DNA of 54,731 nucleotides from Clostridiales bacterium (GCA_021202925.1 JAJQCD010000009.1:92847-147577); one strand, 5' to 3'. Positions 9,950-20,292 are shown, counted from the stretch's first letter. Numbers and translations: made by a program. The notes: generated by a model from the letters alone, not told the origin.

Positions 9950-9978
9950 ATTATACCACACAATCCGAAAATAGTGAA
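9950..9978 (-). promoter_or_regulatory. Predicted promoter of glgC-glgD
   Basis: On the minus strand TTCACT (9978-9973) and a perfect TATAAT (9955-9950) are 17 bases apart. The -35 box is weak. The pair lies in the AT-rich gap between the divergent glgC and asnS genes. Confidence 0.5.
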
Positions 9979-10061
9979 TAAATTTTAAATGTTGCAGACA
10001 CATAATTTGTGAAGTTTTGTAAGCGTTTTCATAAAGCGGCAAAATTTATTTGCCTCCTCAC

Positions 10062-10090
10062 TTGAAGGTTCGGGGGAAATCCTGTATACT
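10062..10090 (+). promoter_or_regulatory. Predicted promoter of asnS
   Basis: TTGAAG (10062-10067) and TATACT (10085-10090) are exactly 17 bases apart, about 50 bases upstream of the asnS ATG. No T-box or other leader element is seen in the short leader. Confidence 0.7.
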
Positions 10091-10138
10091 CAATGGTAGA
10101 GTTTTTGCGCAATTACAGAATAAAGGGAGATTACTTTT

Positions 10139-11530
10139 ATGGATTTTGTTACAATCAGAGAGTTGTATAAGAACAGGGAATCGTTTCTGGAGCAGAAGGT
10201 CACGGTCGGCGGATGGGTGCGAAGCGTCCGCGATTCAAAAGCATTCGGATTTATCGTCGTCAGCGACGGGACCTGGTTTGAGACGCTGCAGGTTGTCTAT
10301 CACGACACAATGGACAACTTCAGCGCCGTCAGCCGCCTGAATGTCGGAGCAGCGATCATCGTGACGGGAACGCTGGTAGCAACGCCGCAGGCAAAACAGC
10401 CATTTGAGATTCAGGCGGATACCGTCACGGTGGACGGCGCGTCCGCGCCGGATTATCCGTTGCAGAAAAAGCGCCACACACTCGAATATCTGCGCACAAT
10501 CACACATTTGCGTCCGCGCACCAACACCTTCCAGGCCGTATTTCGCGTGCGTTCCCTGATTGCATACGCGATTCACCAGTATTTCCAGGAACGCGGCTTT
10601 GTCTATGTGCATACGCCGCTCATTACCGGAAGCGACTGCGAAGGCGCCGGCGAGATGTTCCAGGTGACGACGCTGGATCCGAATGATCTGCCGCGGACAG
10701 CGGACGGCGCGATCGACTACTCGAAGGATTTCTTCGGCAAGATGACGAACCTGACCGTCAGCGGCCAGCTGAATGTCGAGACCTTCGCCATGGCCTTCCG
10801 CAATGTCTATACCTTCGGCCCCACCTTCCGCGCGGAGAATTCCAATACGACCCGCCATGCGGCCGAATTCTGGATGATCGAACCGGAAATTGCTTTTGCC
10901 GACCTCCAGGATGATATGGATCTCGCGGAGGGCATGTTGAAGTACATCATCCGCTATGTGCTGGAGCAGGCACCGGAGGAGATGGACTTCTTCAACCGCT
11001 TCATTGACAAAGGCCTTCTTGACCGCCTGCGGCATGTACTGGATTCCGAATTCGGTCATGTGACCTACACCGAGGCCGTGGAAATTCTGGAAAAGAACAA
11101 CGACAAATTTGATTACAAGGTTTCCTGGGGCTGCGATCTGCAGACGGAGCACGAACGATATCTGACCGAGCAGGTCTTCAAACGTCCGGTCTTCGTCACC
11201 GACTATCCGAAGGAAATCAAAGCCTTCTACATGAAGATGAATCCGGACGGAAAGACGGTTGCGGCAATGGACTGCCTGGTACCGGGCATCGGAGAGATCA
11301 TCGGCGGCAGCCAGCGTGAGGACAATTATGATATGCTGCTCGCGCGCATGAACGAGCTCGGCTTAAAACAGGAGGATTACCAGTTCTACCTTGATCTGCG
11401 CAGGTACGGTTCTGCCCGCCATGCCGGATTTGGGCTGGGCTTCGAGCGTTGCGTGATGTACCTGACCGGCATGGGCAATATCCGCGACGTCGTCCCATTC
11501 CCGAGAACCGTAGGGAACTGTGACTTATAA
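10139..11530 (+). CDS. asnS: Asparaginyl-tRNA synthetase
   Basis: The 463-residue class II synthetase charges tRNA-Asn with asparagine. It has an N-terminal OB-fold anticodon-binding domain (residues 1-110, beginning with the [14 protein letters not shown] block) and a catalytic core with motif 2 near [10 protein letters not shown]. Motif 3 at the C-terminus is the [15 protein letters not shown] segment. The internal [17 protein letters not shown] block is typical of AsnS and separates it from AspS. The ATG at 10139 follows AAAGGGAG. Downstream genes begin 25 bases later on the same strand, so read-through into the YhaO/YhaN pair is possible. Confidence 0.97.
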   Translation: MDFVTIRELYKNRESFLEQKVTVGGWVRSVRDSKAFGFIVVSDGTWFETLQVVYHDTMDNFSAVSRLNVGAAIIVTGTLVATPQAKQPFEIQADTVTVDGASAPDYPLQKKRHTLEYLRTITHLRPRTNTFQAVFRVRSLIAYAIHQYFQERGFVYVHTPLITGSDCEGAGEMFQVTTLDPNDLPRTADGAIDYSKDFFGKMTNLTVSGQLNVETFAMAFRNVYTFGPTFRAENSNTTRHAAEFWMIEPEIAFADLQDDMDLAEGMLKYIIRYVLEQAPEEMDFFNRFIDKGLLDRLRHVLDSEFGHVTYTEAVEILEKNNDKFDYKVSWGCDLQTEHERYLTEQVFKRPVFVTDYPKEIKAFYMKMNPDGKTVAAMDCLVPGIGEIIGGSQREDNYDMLLARMNELGLKQEDYQFYLDLRRYGSARHAGFGLGFERCVMYLTGMGNIRDVVPFPRTVGNCDL

Positions 11531-11555
11531 TGGTTTTTAAGGAGGCGCGGAATCT

Positions 11556-12626
11556 ATGAAATTCATCCATATCGCTGACGTCCACTGGGGGATGAAACCG
11601 GACGCGGACAAGCCCTGGGGACGAGAACGCGCCCAGGCAATCCGCGATACATTCACGGAAATCGTCCGTCAGGCTCGTCTGCGGGACGTGGATCTGCTTC
11701 TGATTGCCGGTGATCTGTTCCATCGTCAGCCCCTTCTGCGGGATCTGAAGGAGGTCAATTACCTCTTCTCCACAATCCCGTCAGTGCGAATCGTGCTGAT
11801 CGCCGGAAATCACGACCGCATCCGGCCAAATTCTGCCATGATGAGCTTTACCTGGTGCCCGAATGTCACCTGGATTCAGGATGAGGATCTGACCAGTGTT
11901 TTCTTCGAGGATATTAACACGGAGATTCTGGGGTTCAGCTACCACACGGCGGAAATCCGGGAGACCCGCCTGGATCATGTCTCTCCGCCGGATACCCGCC
12001 GCATTCACATCCTGCTGGCGCACGGAGGAGACGCATCCCATCTTCCGCTTGACAAACCGGCTCTCTCCCGATCCGGTTTTTCCTACACTGCCCTGGGACA
12101 TATTCACAAACCGGAACTCGCTCCCGACCTCACCTGGGCCTATCCTGGTTCACCGGAACCCCTTGACAAGACCGAAACCGGGCAACATGGAATGATTGTC
12201 GGCGAGATCAGCCCGGTCACCTTCCGTGTCACCTCCCTGGAATTCATTCCCATGGCTCAGCTGCAATACATCCCGCTGGTCATTCATGTCACTCCTGCCA
12301 CGACGAACGGAGAACTGCTCGCCCGCATCCGGGCCGAGGTGAAGAAGCGCGGCATGGAACACATTTACCGCTTCCGCATCCGCGGCATGCGTGATCCGGA
12401 CATTGAATTTGACCTGGAACCAGTCAGCAACAGCATACAGGTCATCGAGACGGTGGACGAATCCGAGCCCCGCTATGATTTCAGCAGATTATTCGCGGAA
12501 CATCCCGGAGACATGATTGGATTTTATATCCGGGCACTGCAGAAGGAAAACGCCAGCCCCGTAGAGAAGAAAGCACTCTACTACGGCATCGACGCCCTGC
12601 TGCGAACGACAGACGAGAGGAGTTAA
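11556..12626 (+). CDS. YhaO-like metallophosphoesterase / DNA repair exonuclease (SbcD family)
   Basis: The 356-residue protein carries the Mre11/SbcD-type phosphoesterase motifs: DVHWG with D8 and H10, then AGDLFHR, AGNHDR, LLAHGG and GHIH. These ligate two metal ions in the family. The C-terminal domain is shorter than in SbcD. The gene abuts a Rad50-like ATPase gene (start one base after this stop), giving the pair known as yhaO-yhaN in Bacillus, a presumed nuclease/ATPase complex acting on DNA ends. The ATG at 11556 has a clear AAGGAGG ribosome binding site. Family assignment is firm; the cellular role of this subgroup is not well defined. Confidence 0.88.
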   Translation: MKFIHIADVHWGMKPDADKPWGRERAQAIRDTFTEIVRQARLRDVDLLLIAGDLFHRQPLLRDLKEVNYLFSTIPSVRIVLIAGNHDRIRPNSAMMSFTWCPNVTWIQDEDLTSVFFEDINTEILGFSYHTAEIRETRLDHVSPPDTRRIHILLAHGGDASHLPLDKPALSRSGFSYTALGHIHKPELAPDLTWAYPGSPEPLDKTETGQHGMIVGEISPVTFRVTSLEFIPMAQLQYIPLVIHVTPATTNGELLARIRAEVKKRGMEHIYRFRIRGMRDPDIEFDLEPVSNSIQVIETVDESEPRYDFSRLFAEHPGDMIGFYIRALQKENASPVEKKALYYGIDALLRTTDERS

Positions 12627-14582
12627 ATGATGCGGCTGATCGACTTACACATTGACGGATTCGGGAAATTCCATGATCTGGACGTCCGTTTCGAAGAAGG
12701 GCTGAATGTCGTATACGGCCGCAATGAAGCCGGCAAATCCACGCTTCATACGTTCATCCGCTGTATGCTGTTCGGGCTCGAACGCGGACGCGGACGGGCT
12801 TCGAAAAACGACCTTTACAGCCGTTGCGAACCCTGGCAGAACCGCGCCCTTTACGGCGGACGGCTTCGCTTGGAAAAAGACGGAACGATTTACCGCATCG
12901 AACGGGTATTTCGAAAGGATCAGAAATCGTTCACGCTTGTCAACGAGACTGCCGGCAAGGCCGTCGAACCAGGCGGCGCGTTCATGGATTACTTACTGGA
13001 CGGACTGACCGAGACAACCTACAACAACACCATCAGCATTGGTCAGCTGAAAAGCGCCACGGACGGCGGCATGGTCGCAGAGCTTCGCAATTACATCGCG
13101 AACATGAACACAACCGGCAGCATGGCGCTCAACATTACCCGGGCTACCGCCTGGCTGAAGGCAAAACGCAGAGAATTTGAACGACAGCTCGATCCGGAAG
13201 CTGCCCGCAGCTATACGGCGCTGATCGCCGAAATCCACAGCCTGGAGAAGGATGCCGCCGCCCCGGAATACGAAAATCAGCTCGCTGCATACCAGGACAT
13301 GCGCTCACAGGTCCAGTCGCTGCTCACGGAAAAACAGGAGGAACGCGAAGCGCTCCTCCAGAAAATTTCCCGTGGCCGACAGGCACTCTCCAGTGCGCAG
13401 TTTACCGATGAAGCGTCCATCACCGCCTACCACGAAGAGACCCGCGATGCCTACGACGAATACTGCGAACTCTGCGATACCTCCGATTCCCGTCGGCGCA
13501 TACTCGCAGCCACAATCGCCATTGCCTTTGCGGTCATCGCCGGCGCCGTCGGCGTTCTGGCGCTTCTTCAGAGTATGCAGGCCTTCCCGCTGGTCGGGAC
13601 TCTGGATCTGCTCACCGGCCTTTTTGGCAATGCCTCCGGAATCGCCGCAATCATCTGCGGTATTCTGTGCGTACTTTTTCTTGCCGCCGGAATCGTTCTC
13701 TTTCTGAAAGACAAATCCTTAAAGAAAGATACCGCAATGGTCAGCAAAATTCTTCAGGAGACATTCTCCCGGCATCTGGGCGATTCGACCATTTCAGAAG
13801 AAGCCATGCAGGCCTTTGAGACACGAATGGATGAATATCTGCGGCTGAGCCAGGTTCTCGTGCGCTCTGAGCAATCCGTCAAAGAAGAAGAAGCTGCGAT
13901 TGCCTCTCTGAAAGAACGTGAGACGACCTGCGACGATGCGATCTCCCACCAGCAGCGATTGCAATGGGAGCTTGAGAAGATACTCGACCGCATGGCAAGC
14001 TGCAAAGATCAGGCAGAGACGCTGAAAGTGACGCTGGCGGAGAACGAACGCATCCGTGAAGAAATCGCCGCCATTGATCTCGCACTCGATACCATGACTG
14101 AGCTTTCCGCCACCATCCGCGACTCCTTCGGCCTATATCTGAACAAAACAGCTTCCGATCTGGTAAACGGCATCACAGGTGGGATTTACGACAGCATCAG
14201 CGTAGACGAGAATCTCAACATCTTCCTGAATACACCGGAGAAACTGATCCCCGTCGATCAGGTCAGCAGCGGCACCATGGATCAGGTCTATCTCGCGTTG
14301 CGTCTCTCCGCAGCCAGGCTGATTCAGAACAGTGCCCCGTCCTGCCAACGGCCGACGCAGTCCGATGTCGGTCAGCCCCCTCAGCAAGAGAGTTCCTCAG
14401 ACGGGCAGATGCCGCTGATCTTTGACGACAGTTTTGTTCTCTACGACGACGAACGGCTTCGCACCGCGCTTCGCTGGCTTACAAAAACCTTCGACTGTCA
14501 GATCATTATGTTTACCTGCCATCGAAGAGAAGCACAGATGCTGAACGCCGAACAGATTCCGTATCACCTGGTATCGATCTGA
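12627..14582 (+). CDS. YhaN-like AAA ATPase (Rad50/SMC type) with central membrane segments
   Basis: The 651-residue protein has an N-terminal half ATPase with Walker A GRNEAGKS (residues 31-38), coiled-coil stretches and a C-terminal half. The signature-like VSSGTMDQVYLALRLS is followed by Walker B PLIFDDS, the split-ATPase layout of Rad50/SbcC proteins. In the middle (about residues 290-365) two hydrophobic segments of roughly 20 residues look like membrane spans, splitting the coiled coil. It is clearly shorter than the roughly 960-residue Bacillus YhaN. It follows the YhaO-like nuclease without a gap and is likely its ATPase partner. Start is ATG 12627 or 12630; both follow GAGGAG. A bidirectional terminator follows. 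Confidence 0.85.
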   Translation: MMRLIDLHIDGFGKFHDLDVRFEEGLNVVYGRNEAGKSTLHTFIRCMLFGLERGRGRASKNDLYSRCEPWQNRALYGGRLRLEKDGTIYRIERVFRKDQKSFTLVNETAGKAVEPGGAFMDYLLDGLTETTYNNTISIGQLKSATDGGMVAELRNYIANMNTTGSMALNITRATAWLKAKRREFERQLDPEAARSYTALIAEIHSLEKDAAAPEYENQLAAYQDMRSQVQSLLTEKQEEREALLQKISRGRQALSSAQFTDEASITAYHEETRDAYDEYCELCDTSDSRRRILAATIAIAFAVIAGAVGVLALLQSMQAFPLVGTLDLLTGLFGNASGIAAIICGILCVLFLAAGIVLFLKDKSLKKDTAMVSKILQETFSRHLGDSTISEEAMQAFETRMDEYLRLSQVLVRSEQSVKEEEAAIASLKERETTCDDAISHQQRLQWELEKILDRMASCKDQAETLKVTLAENERIREEIAAIDLALDTMTELSATIRDSFGLYLNKTASDLVNGITGGIYDSISVDENLNIFLNTPEKLIPVDQVSSGTMDQVYLALRLSAARLIQNSAPSCQRPTQSDVGQPPQQESSSDGQMPLIFDDSFVLYDDERLRTALRWLTKTFDCQIIMFTCHRREAQMLNAEQIPYHLVSI

Positions 14583-14592
14583 GATCCATCCA

Positions 14593-14634
14593 AAAAGCCG
14601 GTATGCGCACATATGTTTACGCATACCGGCTTTT
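14593..14634. terminator. Bidirectional terminator between the YhaN-like gene and phoR
   Basis: The perfect 15-bp arms AAAAGCCGGTATGCG (14593-14607) and CGCATACCGGCTTTT (14620-14634) bound a 12-base loop. U-rich ends on both strands fit termination of the two convergent transcription units. Confidence 0.9.
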
Positions 14635-14649
14635 CTGTCTGAGCAGTCT

Positions 14650-16329
14650 CTAAAAGATCAGCCGTATCTCCGTTCCGACGCCGAGCGTGCTTTCCATCTC
14701 GATTTTCGCCTTATGGTAAATGGCGCCATGCTTGACGATGGAAAGTCCGAGACCGGTGCCGCCAATCTGGCGGGAATGACTCTTATCCACACGATAAAAT
14801 CGTTCAAAAATTCGCTCCTGATCCTGTTCCGGAATACCAATGCCGGTATCCTTCACCTTCACAGTCGGATGCCCGTTCTCGACGCCAACCGTCACAAAAA
14901 CGTCTCCATACTTACGGTTATACTTGACCGCGTTTTCACAGACATTGAAAATCATCTCATCCAGAATCTGCTCCGCACCCTGAATCACAGCCGGACCTCC
15001 TGTCAGGGAAAGACTGACCTGATTCGTCCTTGCCAGGTCACGCAACCGGCCCACGACATTTGAGGCAATCGGATAAAGGTCAACTGCTGTTTTCTGAATC
15101 GGAACCTTCTCCTCATCCAGCTGGGACAGCCGGATAATATCACCAATCAATGTGATCAGCCGTTGTGCCTCCGTATATATTTTCTCAGAAAACCGCCCCA
15201 TATCAGACGGCTGCACCAGCCCGTTTTTCATGATTTCCGCATAGCCGGAGATCGAAGTCAGCGGCGTCTTCAGTTCGTGTGAAACATTTGCCGTAAACTC
15301 CCGCCTCAGTTTTTCCCTGCTCTGCTGTTCCGTGACGTCAAGAATCACGACAACCGCGCCTCTCTTGTCACCTACCTCTTCCACAACCGGATTGGCAATG
15401 ATCTGATAATAGCGGTCGTTCATGGTCAGCGTTTCCTCGCCTCGTTCCCCATTCAGGGCCGCATCCACCACCCGGCGGAATCCATTTGACCGATTCATGC
15501 TCAGGACATTGATCGGTTTCTTTTCCATGACGTGAGCCAGATCCGTACCCAGGATCTGCACCGCGCTGGTATTGTAGGAAATCACGTCTGCCTTGCTGTC
15601 GACAATGATAAACCCTTCCTTCATGTTCTCCGTAATCGCCGTAAACTCCTCCTGCTTCTCCCGAAGCGTCTCCATCTGTCTGCGAATGGTATCATTCTGC
15701 TTCATCAGGCGCCGTACAAATGGCGCCAGTTCATCATAAACCGTTCCCTCTTCCGGGTGATCCAGATCCAGCCGGTTGATCGGCTCTACAATCTTTCCGG
15801 TCTGAATGTGTGCCAGAATCATCGTCAGCGCAAAAATCAGGACTGCCATCGCCGCCATCCAGGAAAACGTGCCAATCGAAGCCGCGAACTGGCTGTCCAT
15901 GGTACTGCCCACGCGAATTACGCTTCCGTCCGCAAGGCGCATGGCATAATAGCAGGTCTGCTTCGCCAGCGTATCCGATCTCCGGGTACTCTGCCCCTTC
16001 CCATTTGCAAGCGCCTGCTGGATTTCCGGCCGATCCGCGTGATTCTCCATGCTCGCACTGTCCGCGTAGCTGTCATATCGAACGTCGCCCTCCTCGTCCA
16101 CCCAGGTAATCCGGCTGGTCTGATTTCCGTCGCCATGGCTTCCCAGACTGTCCAGATAATCCTGTCCGGAAAGTTCGATCGCTGCTTTCAGGTACTGCGC
16201 TTCTCTGCGGACTTCCGACTCCATCTGCTTTGTCGCGCTTCGCCATACCAGCACGGAAGTCAGCACCGTCGCCAGAATCATGGAAAAAAGTGCCGCCAGG
16301 CAGATATTCCAGTATATTTTCCGTCTCAT
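14650..16329 (-). CDS. phoR: Phosphate-responsive sensor histidine kinase PhoR
   Basis: The 559-residue membrane kinase has a first membrane span at residues 7-30, an extracytoplasmic domain, and a second span near 155-175. A linker, a PAS domain (about 225-330), the HisKA box with HELKTP (phosphorylated H351) and an HATPase_c domain with N, G1 (DTGIGIP) and G2 (GGTGLGLS) boxes follow. It senses phosphate limitation, probably through the Pst transporter and PhoU, and phosphorylates the response regulator. Its start overlaps the regulator's stop by four bases. Pairing with PhoB-like and Pst genes makes the phosphate role likely. It ends at the bidirectional terminator at 14593. Confidence 0.92.
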   Translation of the reverse strand: MRRKIYWNICLAALFSMILATVLTSVLVWRSATKQMESEVRREAQYLKAAIELSGQDYLDSLGSHGDGNQTSRITWVDEEGDVRYDSYADSASMENHADRPEIQQALANGKGQSTRRSDTLAKQTCYYAMRLADGSVIRVGSTMDSQFAASIGTFSWMAAMAVLIFALTMILAHIQTGKIVEPINRLDLDHPEEGTVYDELAPFVRRLMKQNDTIRRQMETLREKQEEFTAITENMKEGFIIVDSKADVISYNTSAVQILGTDLAHVMEKKPINVLSMNRSNGFRRVVDAALNGERGEETLTMNDRYYQIIANPVVEEVGDKRGAVVVILDVTEQQSREKLRREFTANVSHELKTPLTSISGYAEIMKNGLVQPSDMGRFSEKIYTEAQRLITLIGDIIRLSQLDEEKVPIQKTAVDLYPIASNVVGRLRDLARTNQVSLSLTGGPAVIQGAEQILDEMIFNVCENAVKYNRKYGDVFVTVGVENGHPTVKVKDTGIGIPEQDQERIFERFYRVDKSHSRQIGGTGLGLSIVKHGAIYHKAKIEMESTLGVGTEIRLIF

Positions 16330-17000
16330 CCGATTTCCTCCATCTTATATCCGACACCACGAATGGTCTCGATATAATTACTCGCCACCCCCAGCTTCTG
16401 GCGCAGGGTTCGGATGTGGACATCGACCGTGCGTGTCTCTCCGTCAAAGTCATATCCCCAGATCCTGGAAAGAAGCTGATCACGGGTGAGAACAATGCCT
16501 TCATTATCCATGAGATAACTCAGCAATTCAAATTCCTTGTAGGTGAGCGTCACCGGATTCCCATTGACATGCACGGTATGCCGGTCCATATCGACCACAA
16601 TCGGCCCGCACGAACGCACGCCTCCCTTCCGCTCCGGTTCTGTTCTTCGCAAAAGTGCGCGCACACGGGAAACCAGCTCCATCATGCCAAACGGCTTGGG
16701 AATATAGTCATCCGCACCACTGTCCAGTCCCAGAACCTTATCATACTCCGTTCCCTTCGCGGTCAGCATAATCACCGGAAGCTTCGCCGTATGGCTGTTT
16801 TCGCGGATTTTCCGCAGAATAGCAAGTCCATCCTCATCCGGCAGCATAATATCAAGAAGGACCAGCGACGGTGCGTTATCCTTCATCGCTTCCCAGAAAT
16901 CCTTCGCACACGCAAACCCTTTTGCCGCGAAACCAGTCGTCTGCAAGGTGTAAATCACCAGTTCCCGGATGCTGTTGTCATCTTCCACAAGATAAATCAT
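16326..17000 (-). CDS. phoB: Response regulator PhoB/PhoP (OmpR family)
   Basis: The 224-residue protein has an N-terminal receiver domain with acidic residues E6, D7 and D8, the phospho-acceptor D50 in VLLDIMLPDEDG, and the conserved Thr and Lys further on. A C-terminal winged helix (LTYKEFELLSYL to RTVDVHIRTLRQKLG) follows. It is the partner of the overlapping PhoR and would bind the TTTACA boxes upstream of pstS. In Bacillus nomenclature this would be PhoP. The ATG at 17000 follows GGGGAGGG. It is separated from phoU by a terminator hairpin, so its expression from the pst promoter may be reduced. Confidence 0.92.
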   Translation of the reverse strand: MIYLVEDDNSIRELVIYTLQTTGFAAKGFACAKDFWEAMKDNAPSLVLLDIMLPDEDGLAILRKIRENSHTAKLPVIMLTAKGTEYDKVLGLDSGADDYIPKPFGMMELVSRVRALLRRTEPERKGGVRSCGPIVVDMDRHTVHVNGNPVTLTYKEFELLSYLMDNEGIVLTRDQLLSRIWGYDFDGETRTVDVHIRTLRQKLGVASNYIETIRGVGYKMEEIG

Positions 17001-17072
17001 CTCTGCCCTCCCCTGTCACTCATTGAAAGAAACGCGAATCTGCCACCGGCAGCTTCTTTCGTATCCCGTGTC

Positions 17073-17098
17073 AAAAAAAGGCGCCCATACGGTGCGCC
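17073..17098 (-). terminator. Terminator between phoU and phoB
   Basis: On the minus strand GGCGC and GCGCC pair around a 9-base loop and are followed by seven U residues. It lies ten bases after the phoU stop codon and probably limits read-through from pst-phoU into phoB-phoR. Confidence 0.75.
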
Positions 17099-17108
17099 CC
17101 CGAACTGC

Positions 17109-17756
17109 TCAGTCCACATGCGAGCCGGTGATTGCGTATTCCACCCACTCCGCAATATTTACCGCATGGTCACCGATCCGTTCAAAATACTTCGCGATCA
17201 TCAGCATATCCACACAGCACTCGCTCAGACCCGGATCCACATCCTGCTGCGTCAGGATCGCGATCAGTCCACTCTTGACCTTCACAAACAAATCGTCTAC
17301 CACATCGTCATCATGAATGACATCCTTTGCGATATTCAGATCCTGCTTCACATACGAGTCAATGCTGCGCGTCACCATCTTTGACGTCGCGTCCGCCATA
17401 TCCCGGATGTGAATCCGGCTCTCCATATCATATCCCTGTACATATTCCACGATCTCGGCAATATCCGACGCCTGATCGCCGATCCGCTCCATATCGGAAA
17501 TCATCTTCAAAGCCGAGGAAACCTGGCGCAGATCGCTCGCCACCGGCTGCTGTTTGAGCAAAAGCCGCATACACAATGCTTCGATCTCCCGTTCCTTCTG
17601 GTCGATCTCATGCTCAATCTGCTTGACCTCATTCTCAAAATCGCCCTCTCCCATCAGCGCCCTGGTCGCATAGGAGATCGCATCCTCGCAGAGTGCGCCC
17701 ATGCGGATCAGCTCCACATGCAGCTGCTCCAGCTGTTCGTCAAAACGTACACGCAT
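17109..17756 (-). CDS. phoU: Phosphate uptake regulator PhoU
   Basis: This protein of 215 residues has the PhoU fold of two repeated three-helix bundles. The repeats carry the metal-coordinating E-x-x-x-D-type motifs, seen as DMERIGDQASDIAE in the first and YFERIGDHAVNIAE in the second. PhoU restrains PhoR signalling and Pst transport when phosphate is plentiful. The ATG at 17756 is chosen because GGGGAGG lies about 10 bases before it and the family begins MRxxFDEQL; an in-frame TTG nine bases upstream sits directly on the ribosome binding site. It starts one base after the pstB stop. Confidence 0.95.
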   Translation of the reverse strand: MRVRFDEQLEQLHVELIRMGALCEDAISYATRALMGEGDFENEVKQIEHEIDQKEREIEALCMRLLLKQQPVASDLRQVSSALKMISDMERIGDQASDIAEIVEYVQGYDMESRIHIRDMADATSKMVTRSIDSYVKQDLNIAKDVIHDDDVVDDLFVKVKSGLIAILTQQDVDPGLSECCVDMLMIAKYFERIGDHAVNIAEWVEYAITGSHVD

Positions 17757-17757
17757 A

Positions 17758-18507
17758 TCAACCAAACCTCCCCGTTATATAATCTTCCGTTTTCTTGTTC
17801 TTTGGCATGGAGAAAATCTGCTCCGTCTCGCCGTACTCAATCACTTCTCCCAGCAGGAAAAAAGCGGTCTTGTCGGAGATTCTGGCTGCCTGCTGCATGT
17901 TATGGGTCACCATGACGATAGTATAATCCTTTTTCAGTTCCACCGCAAGATCTTCAATTTTTGAGGTGGAAATCGGGTCCAGTGCGGACGTCGGCTCATC
18001 CATCAGAAGCACCTCCGGCTGCACCGCCAGCGCCCGGGCAATGCACAGTCTCTGCTGCTGTCCCCCGGACAACCCCAGTGCACTCTTCTTCAACCGGTCC
18101 TTCAGTTCGTCCCAGATCGCCGCATCCCGCAGTGATTTTTCCACAATATCGTCGAGTTTTGCCTTGGAACGAATTCCATGCGTCCTCGGCCCGTAAGCCA
18201 CATTATCATACACACTCATCGGAAATGGATTGGGTTTCTGGAACACCATGCCGACTCGTTTTCTCAGCATGTTGATATCCATATTTCCGTAAATATCTTC
18301 GCCGTCCAGTGTAATACTTCCGGTAATTTTGCAGCCCTCGACCAGATCATTCATGCGGTTTAAGGACTTCAAAAGTGTCGACTTTCCGCAGCCGGAAGGC
18401 CCGATAAAGGCCGTAATTTCATTGGCCTCAATATCCAGGTTAATGTTTTTCAGGGCCTTGAAATCCCCATAATACAACTCCATATTTTTTATATTCAGCT
18501 TATCCAT
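17758..18507 (-). CDS. pstB: Phosphate ABC transporter ATP-binding protein PstB
   Basis: The 249-residue ATPase energises high-affinity phosphate import. It has Walker [10 protein letters not shown] near residue 37, the Q-loop in [20 protein letters not shown] (the PNPFP string is characteristic of PstB), signature LSGGQQQR and Walker [13 protein letters not shown], followed by the H-loop in MVTHNM. It lies between pstA and phoU in the usual order. Length is typical for the family. Confidence 0.97.
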   Translation of the reverse strand: MDKLNIKNMELYYGDFKALKNINLDIEANEITAFIGPSGCGKSTLLKSLNRMNDLVEGCKITGSITLDGEDIYGNMDINMLRKRVGMVFQKPNPFPMSVYDNVAYGPRTHGIRSKAKLDDIVEKSLRDAAIWDELKDRLKKSALGLSGGQQQRLCIARALAVQPEVLLMDEPTSALDPISTSKIEDLAVELKKDYTIVMVTHNMQQAARISDKTAFFLLGEVIEYGETEQIFSMPKNKKTEDYITGRFG

Positions 18508-18541
18508 ATTTCCCTCTCTGTCTCCCGCTGTCTTATCATTC

Positions 18542-19441
18542 TTATTTCGCCGCTACCTTCTTCGCAATAAAACCGGAGATCGCATTGATAATCACAACGA
18601 TGACCAGCAAAACTACCGCGGTTGCATAGGATTGATTCGTATAAAGTCCCTCATTGGTCAGCACATACATATGAACCGCAAGGGTACGTCCGGAGCCAAA
18701 CAGGTTGGACGGAATCCCCGCGACGGTACCGGCCGTGTACATCAGTGCCGCCGTCTCTCCGACAATTCGTCCGATTCCGAGAATGACGCCAGCCAGAATT
18801 CCCGGCACCGCAGATGGCAGGACGATCACAAATACCGTACGCAGGCGTCCCGCGCCCAGCCCGAAGCTGCCTTCCCGATAGGAATCCGGAACCGCCTTCA
18901 GTGCCTCCTCCGTCGTTCTCATAATCACTGGCAGGATCATGATTGCCAGAGTCAGAGCGCCGCCAATAATGGTATAGGACCAGCCAAGCGTCACCGCAAA
19001 CAGCAGGAAACCAAACAGGCCATATACGATCGAAGGAATGCCGGTCAGAGTCTCTGCGGTAATCCTCACGATTCCAACGAGCTTATTGCCCCGCTTCGCG
19101 TACTCCACCAGATAAATTGCTGCAAAAATTCCCAGCGGCACCGCCACCAGCAACGACAGCGCGGTCATCACAATCGTATTGACGATTGCAGGCATCATCG
19201 ATACGTTTTCACTGTTGTATTCCCAGGCAAACAATTCCGGCGTCAGATACGGAATCCCATGAATCAGAATATAAAACAACAGGAAAAACAACACCATCAC
19301 GGTCAGAAAGGCCGATAAACTCACCAGGACCAGGAGCAGCAGAGAGAGCGGGCTTTTCCGGTACGACATCATCCGCTGCCTGAGTGTCTGTCGGTTGATA
19401 CCGACAATTTCCATTTTCTTTTCTTCTGCTACTGCTTCCAT
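18542..19441 (-). CDS. pstA: Phosphate ABC transporter permease PstA
   Basis: The 299-residue inner-membrane permease has about six hydrophobic spans after a charged 30-residue N-terminus. The cytoplasmic coupling segment [19 protein letters not shown] is the EAA-type loop of PstA, which contacts PstB. Its ATG overlaps the pstC stop codon (TAATG), indicating coupled translation. It pairs with PstC to form the phosphate channel. Confidence 0.96.
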   Translation of the reverse strand: MEAVAEEKKMEIVGINRQTLRQRMMSYRKSPLSLLLLVLVSLSAFLTVMVLFFLLFYILIHGIPYLTPELFAWEYNSENVSMMPAIVNTIVMTALSLLVAVPLGIFAAIYLVEYAKRGNKLVGIVRITAETLTGIPSIVYGLFGFLLFAVTLGWSYTIIGGALTLAIMILPVIMRTTEEALKAVPDSYREGSFGLGAGRLRTVFVIVLPSAVPGILAGVILGIGRIVGETAALMYTAGTVAGIPSNLFGSGRTLAVHMYVLTNEGLYTNQSYATAVVLLVIVVIINAISGFIAKKVAAK

Positions 19442-20292
19442 TACGCTTCCGCCTTTCTGCTGAGTGCCGAGAACGACAGGTTAATGATCAGGATAAATAC
19501 AAACAACACGACCGCGGTCGCAATCAATGCTTCCCGGTGCAGATCCGTCGCATATCCCATTTCCAGGACAATATTCGCGGTCATTGTGCGCACACCCTCA
19601 AATAAGCCCTTGGGCATACGTGCCTGATTTCCGGCAACCATGATCACCGCCATCGTCTCGCCGATCGCCCGGCCGACACCCAGAATCACCCCGGCCAGGA
19701 TGCCTGATTTCGCCGCCGGAAGCGTAGCAAAAAATACGCTGCGTTCGTGGCTCGCGCCCAGGGCCAGAGAGCCCTCGTAATAGCTTTCCGGCACCGTATT
19801 GATCGCTGATTCGGACACACCGATAATCGTTGGCAGAATCATGATCCCCAGAAGGACCGAAGCGGTCGCCATACTCTTTCCACTGCCACCAAAGAGTGCA
19901 GACATGACCGGGACAATCACAACCATTCCAAAGAAACCATACACAACAGACGGGATACCCGCCAGCAGGTCGATGGCCGGCTTGACGACCTTATAAAGTC
20001 CCCTCGGGCAGAATTTCGACATAAATACCGCCGTCAGAATCCCGATCGGTACGCCAACCACAATCGCTCCCGCCGTTACGTAAATACTGCCGAGAATCAT
20101 CGGAAGAATCCCGAAGATATTATTACCCGGTTTCCATGTTGTTCCGGCAAGAAATTTAAAAATTCCGATTTTCGCCATACCGGGTATTCCGTTCGCAAAC
20201 AGGAATACACAGATCATGGCTACACAAAAGATCGACGCACACGCAGAAACCAGAAACACAATGTGCATCATCTGCTCTTTCGCCTTGTTCAT
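19441..20292 (-). CDS. pstC: Phosphate ABC transporter permease PstC
   Basis: The 283-residue membrane protein has about six spans and the PstC coupling loop AINTVPESYYEGSLALGAS. It forms the translocation pore with PstA. The ATG at 20292 follows AAGGAG. It is separated from pstS by a stable hairpin with a U-tract at 20325-20363, which should make the membrane and ATPase subunits less abundant than the binding protein. Confidence 0.96.
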   Translation of the reverse strand: MNKAKEQMMHIVFLVSACASIFCVAMICVFLFANGIPGMAKIGIFKFLAGTTWKPGNNIFGILPMILGSIYVTAGAIVVGVPIGILTAVFMSKFCPRGLYKVVKPAIDLLAGIPSVVYGFFGMVVIVPVMSALFGGSGKSMATASVLLGIMILPTIIGVSESAINTVPESYYEGSLALGASHERSVFFATLPAAKSGILAGVILGVGRAIGETMAVIMVAGNQARMPKGLFEGVRTMTANIVLEMGYATDLHREALIATAVVLFVFILIINLSFSALSRKAEA

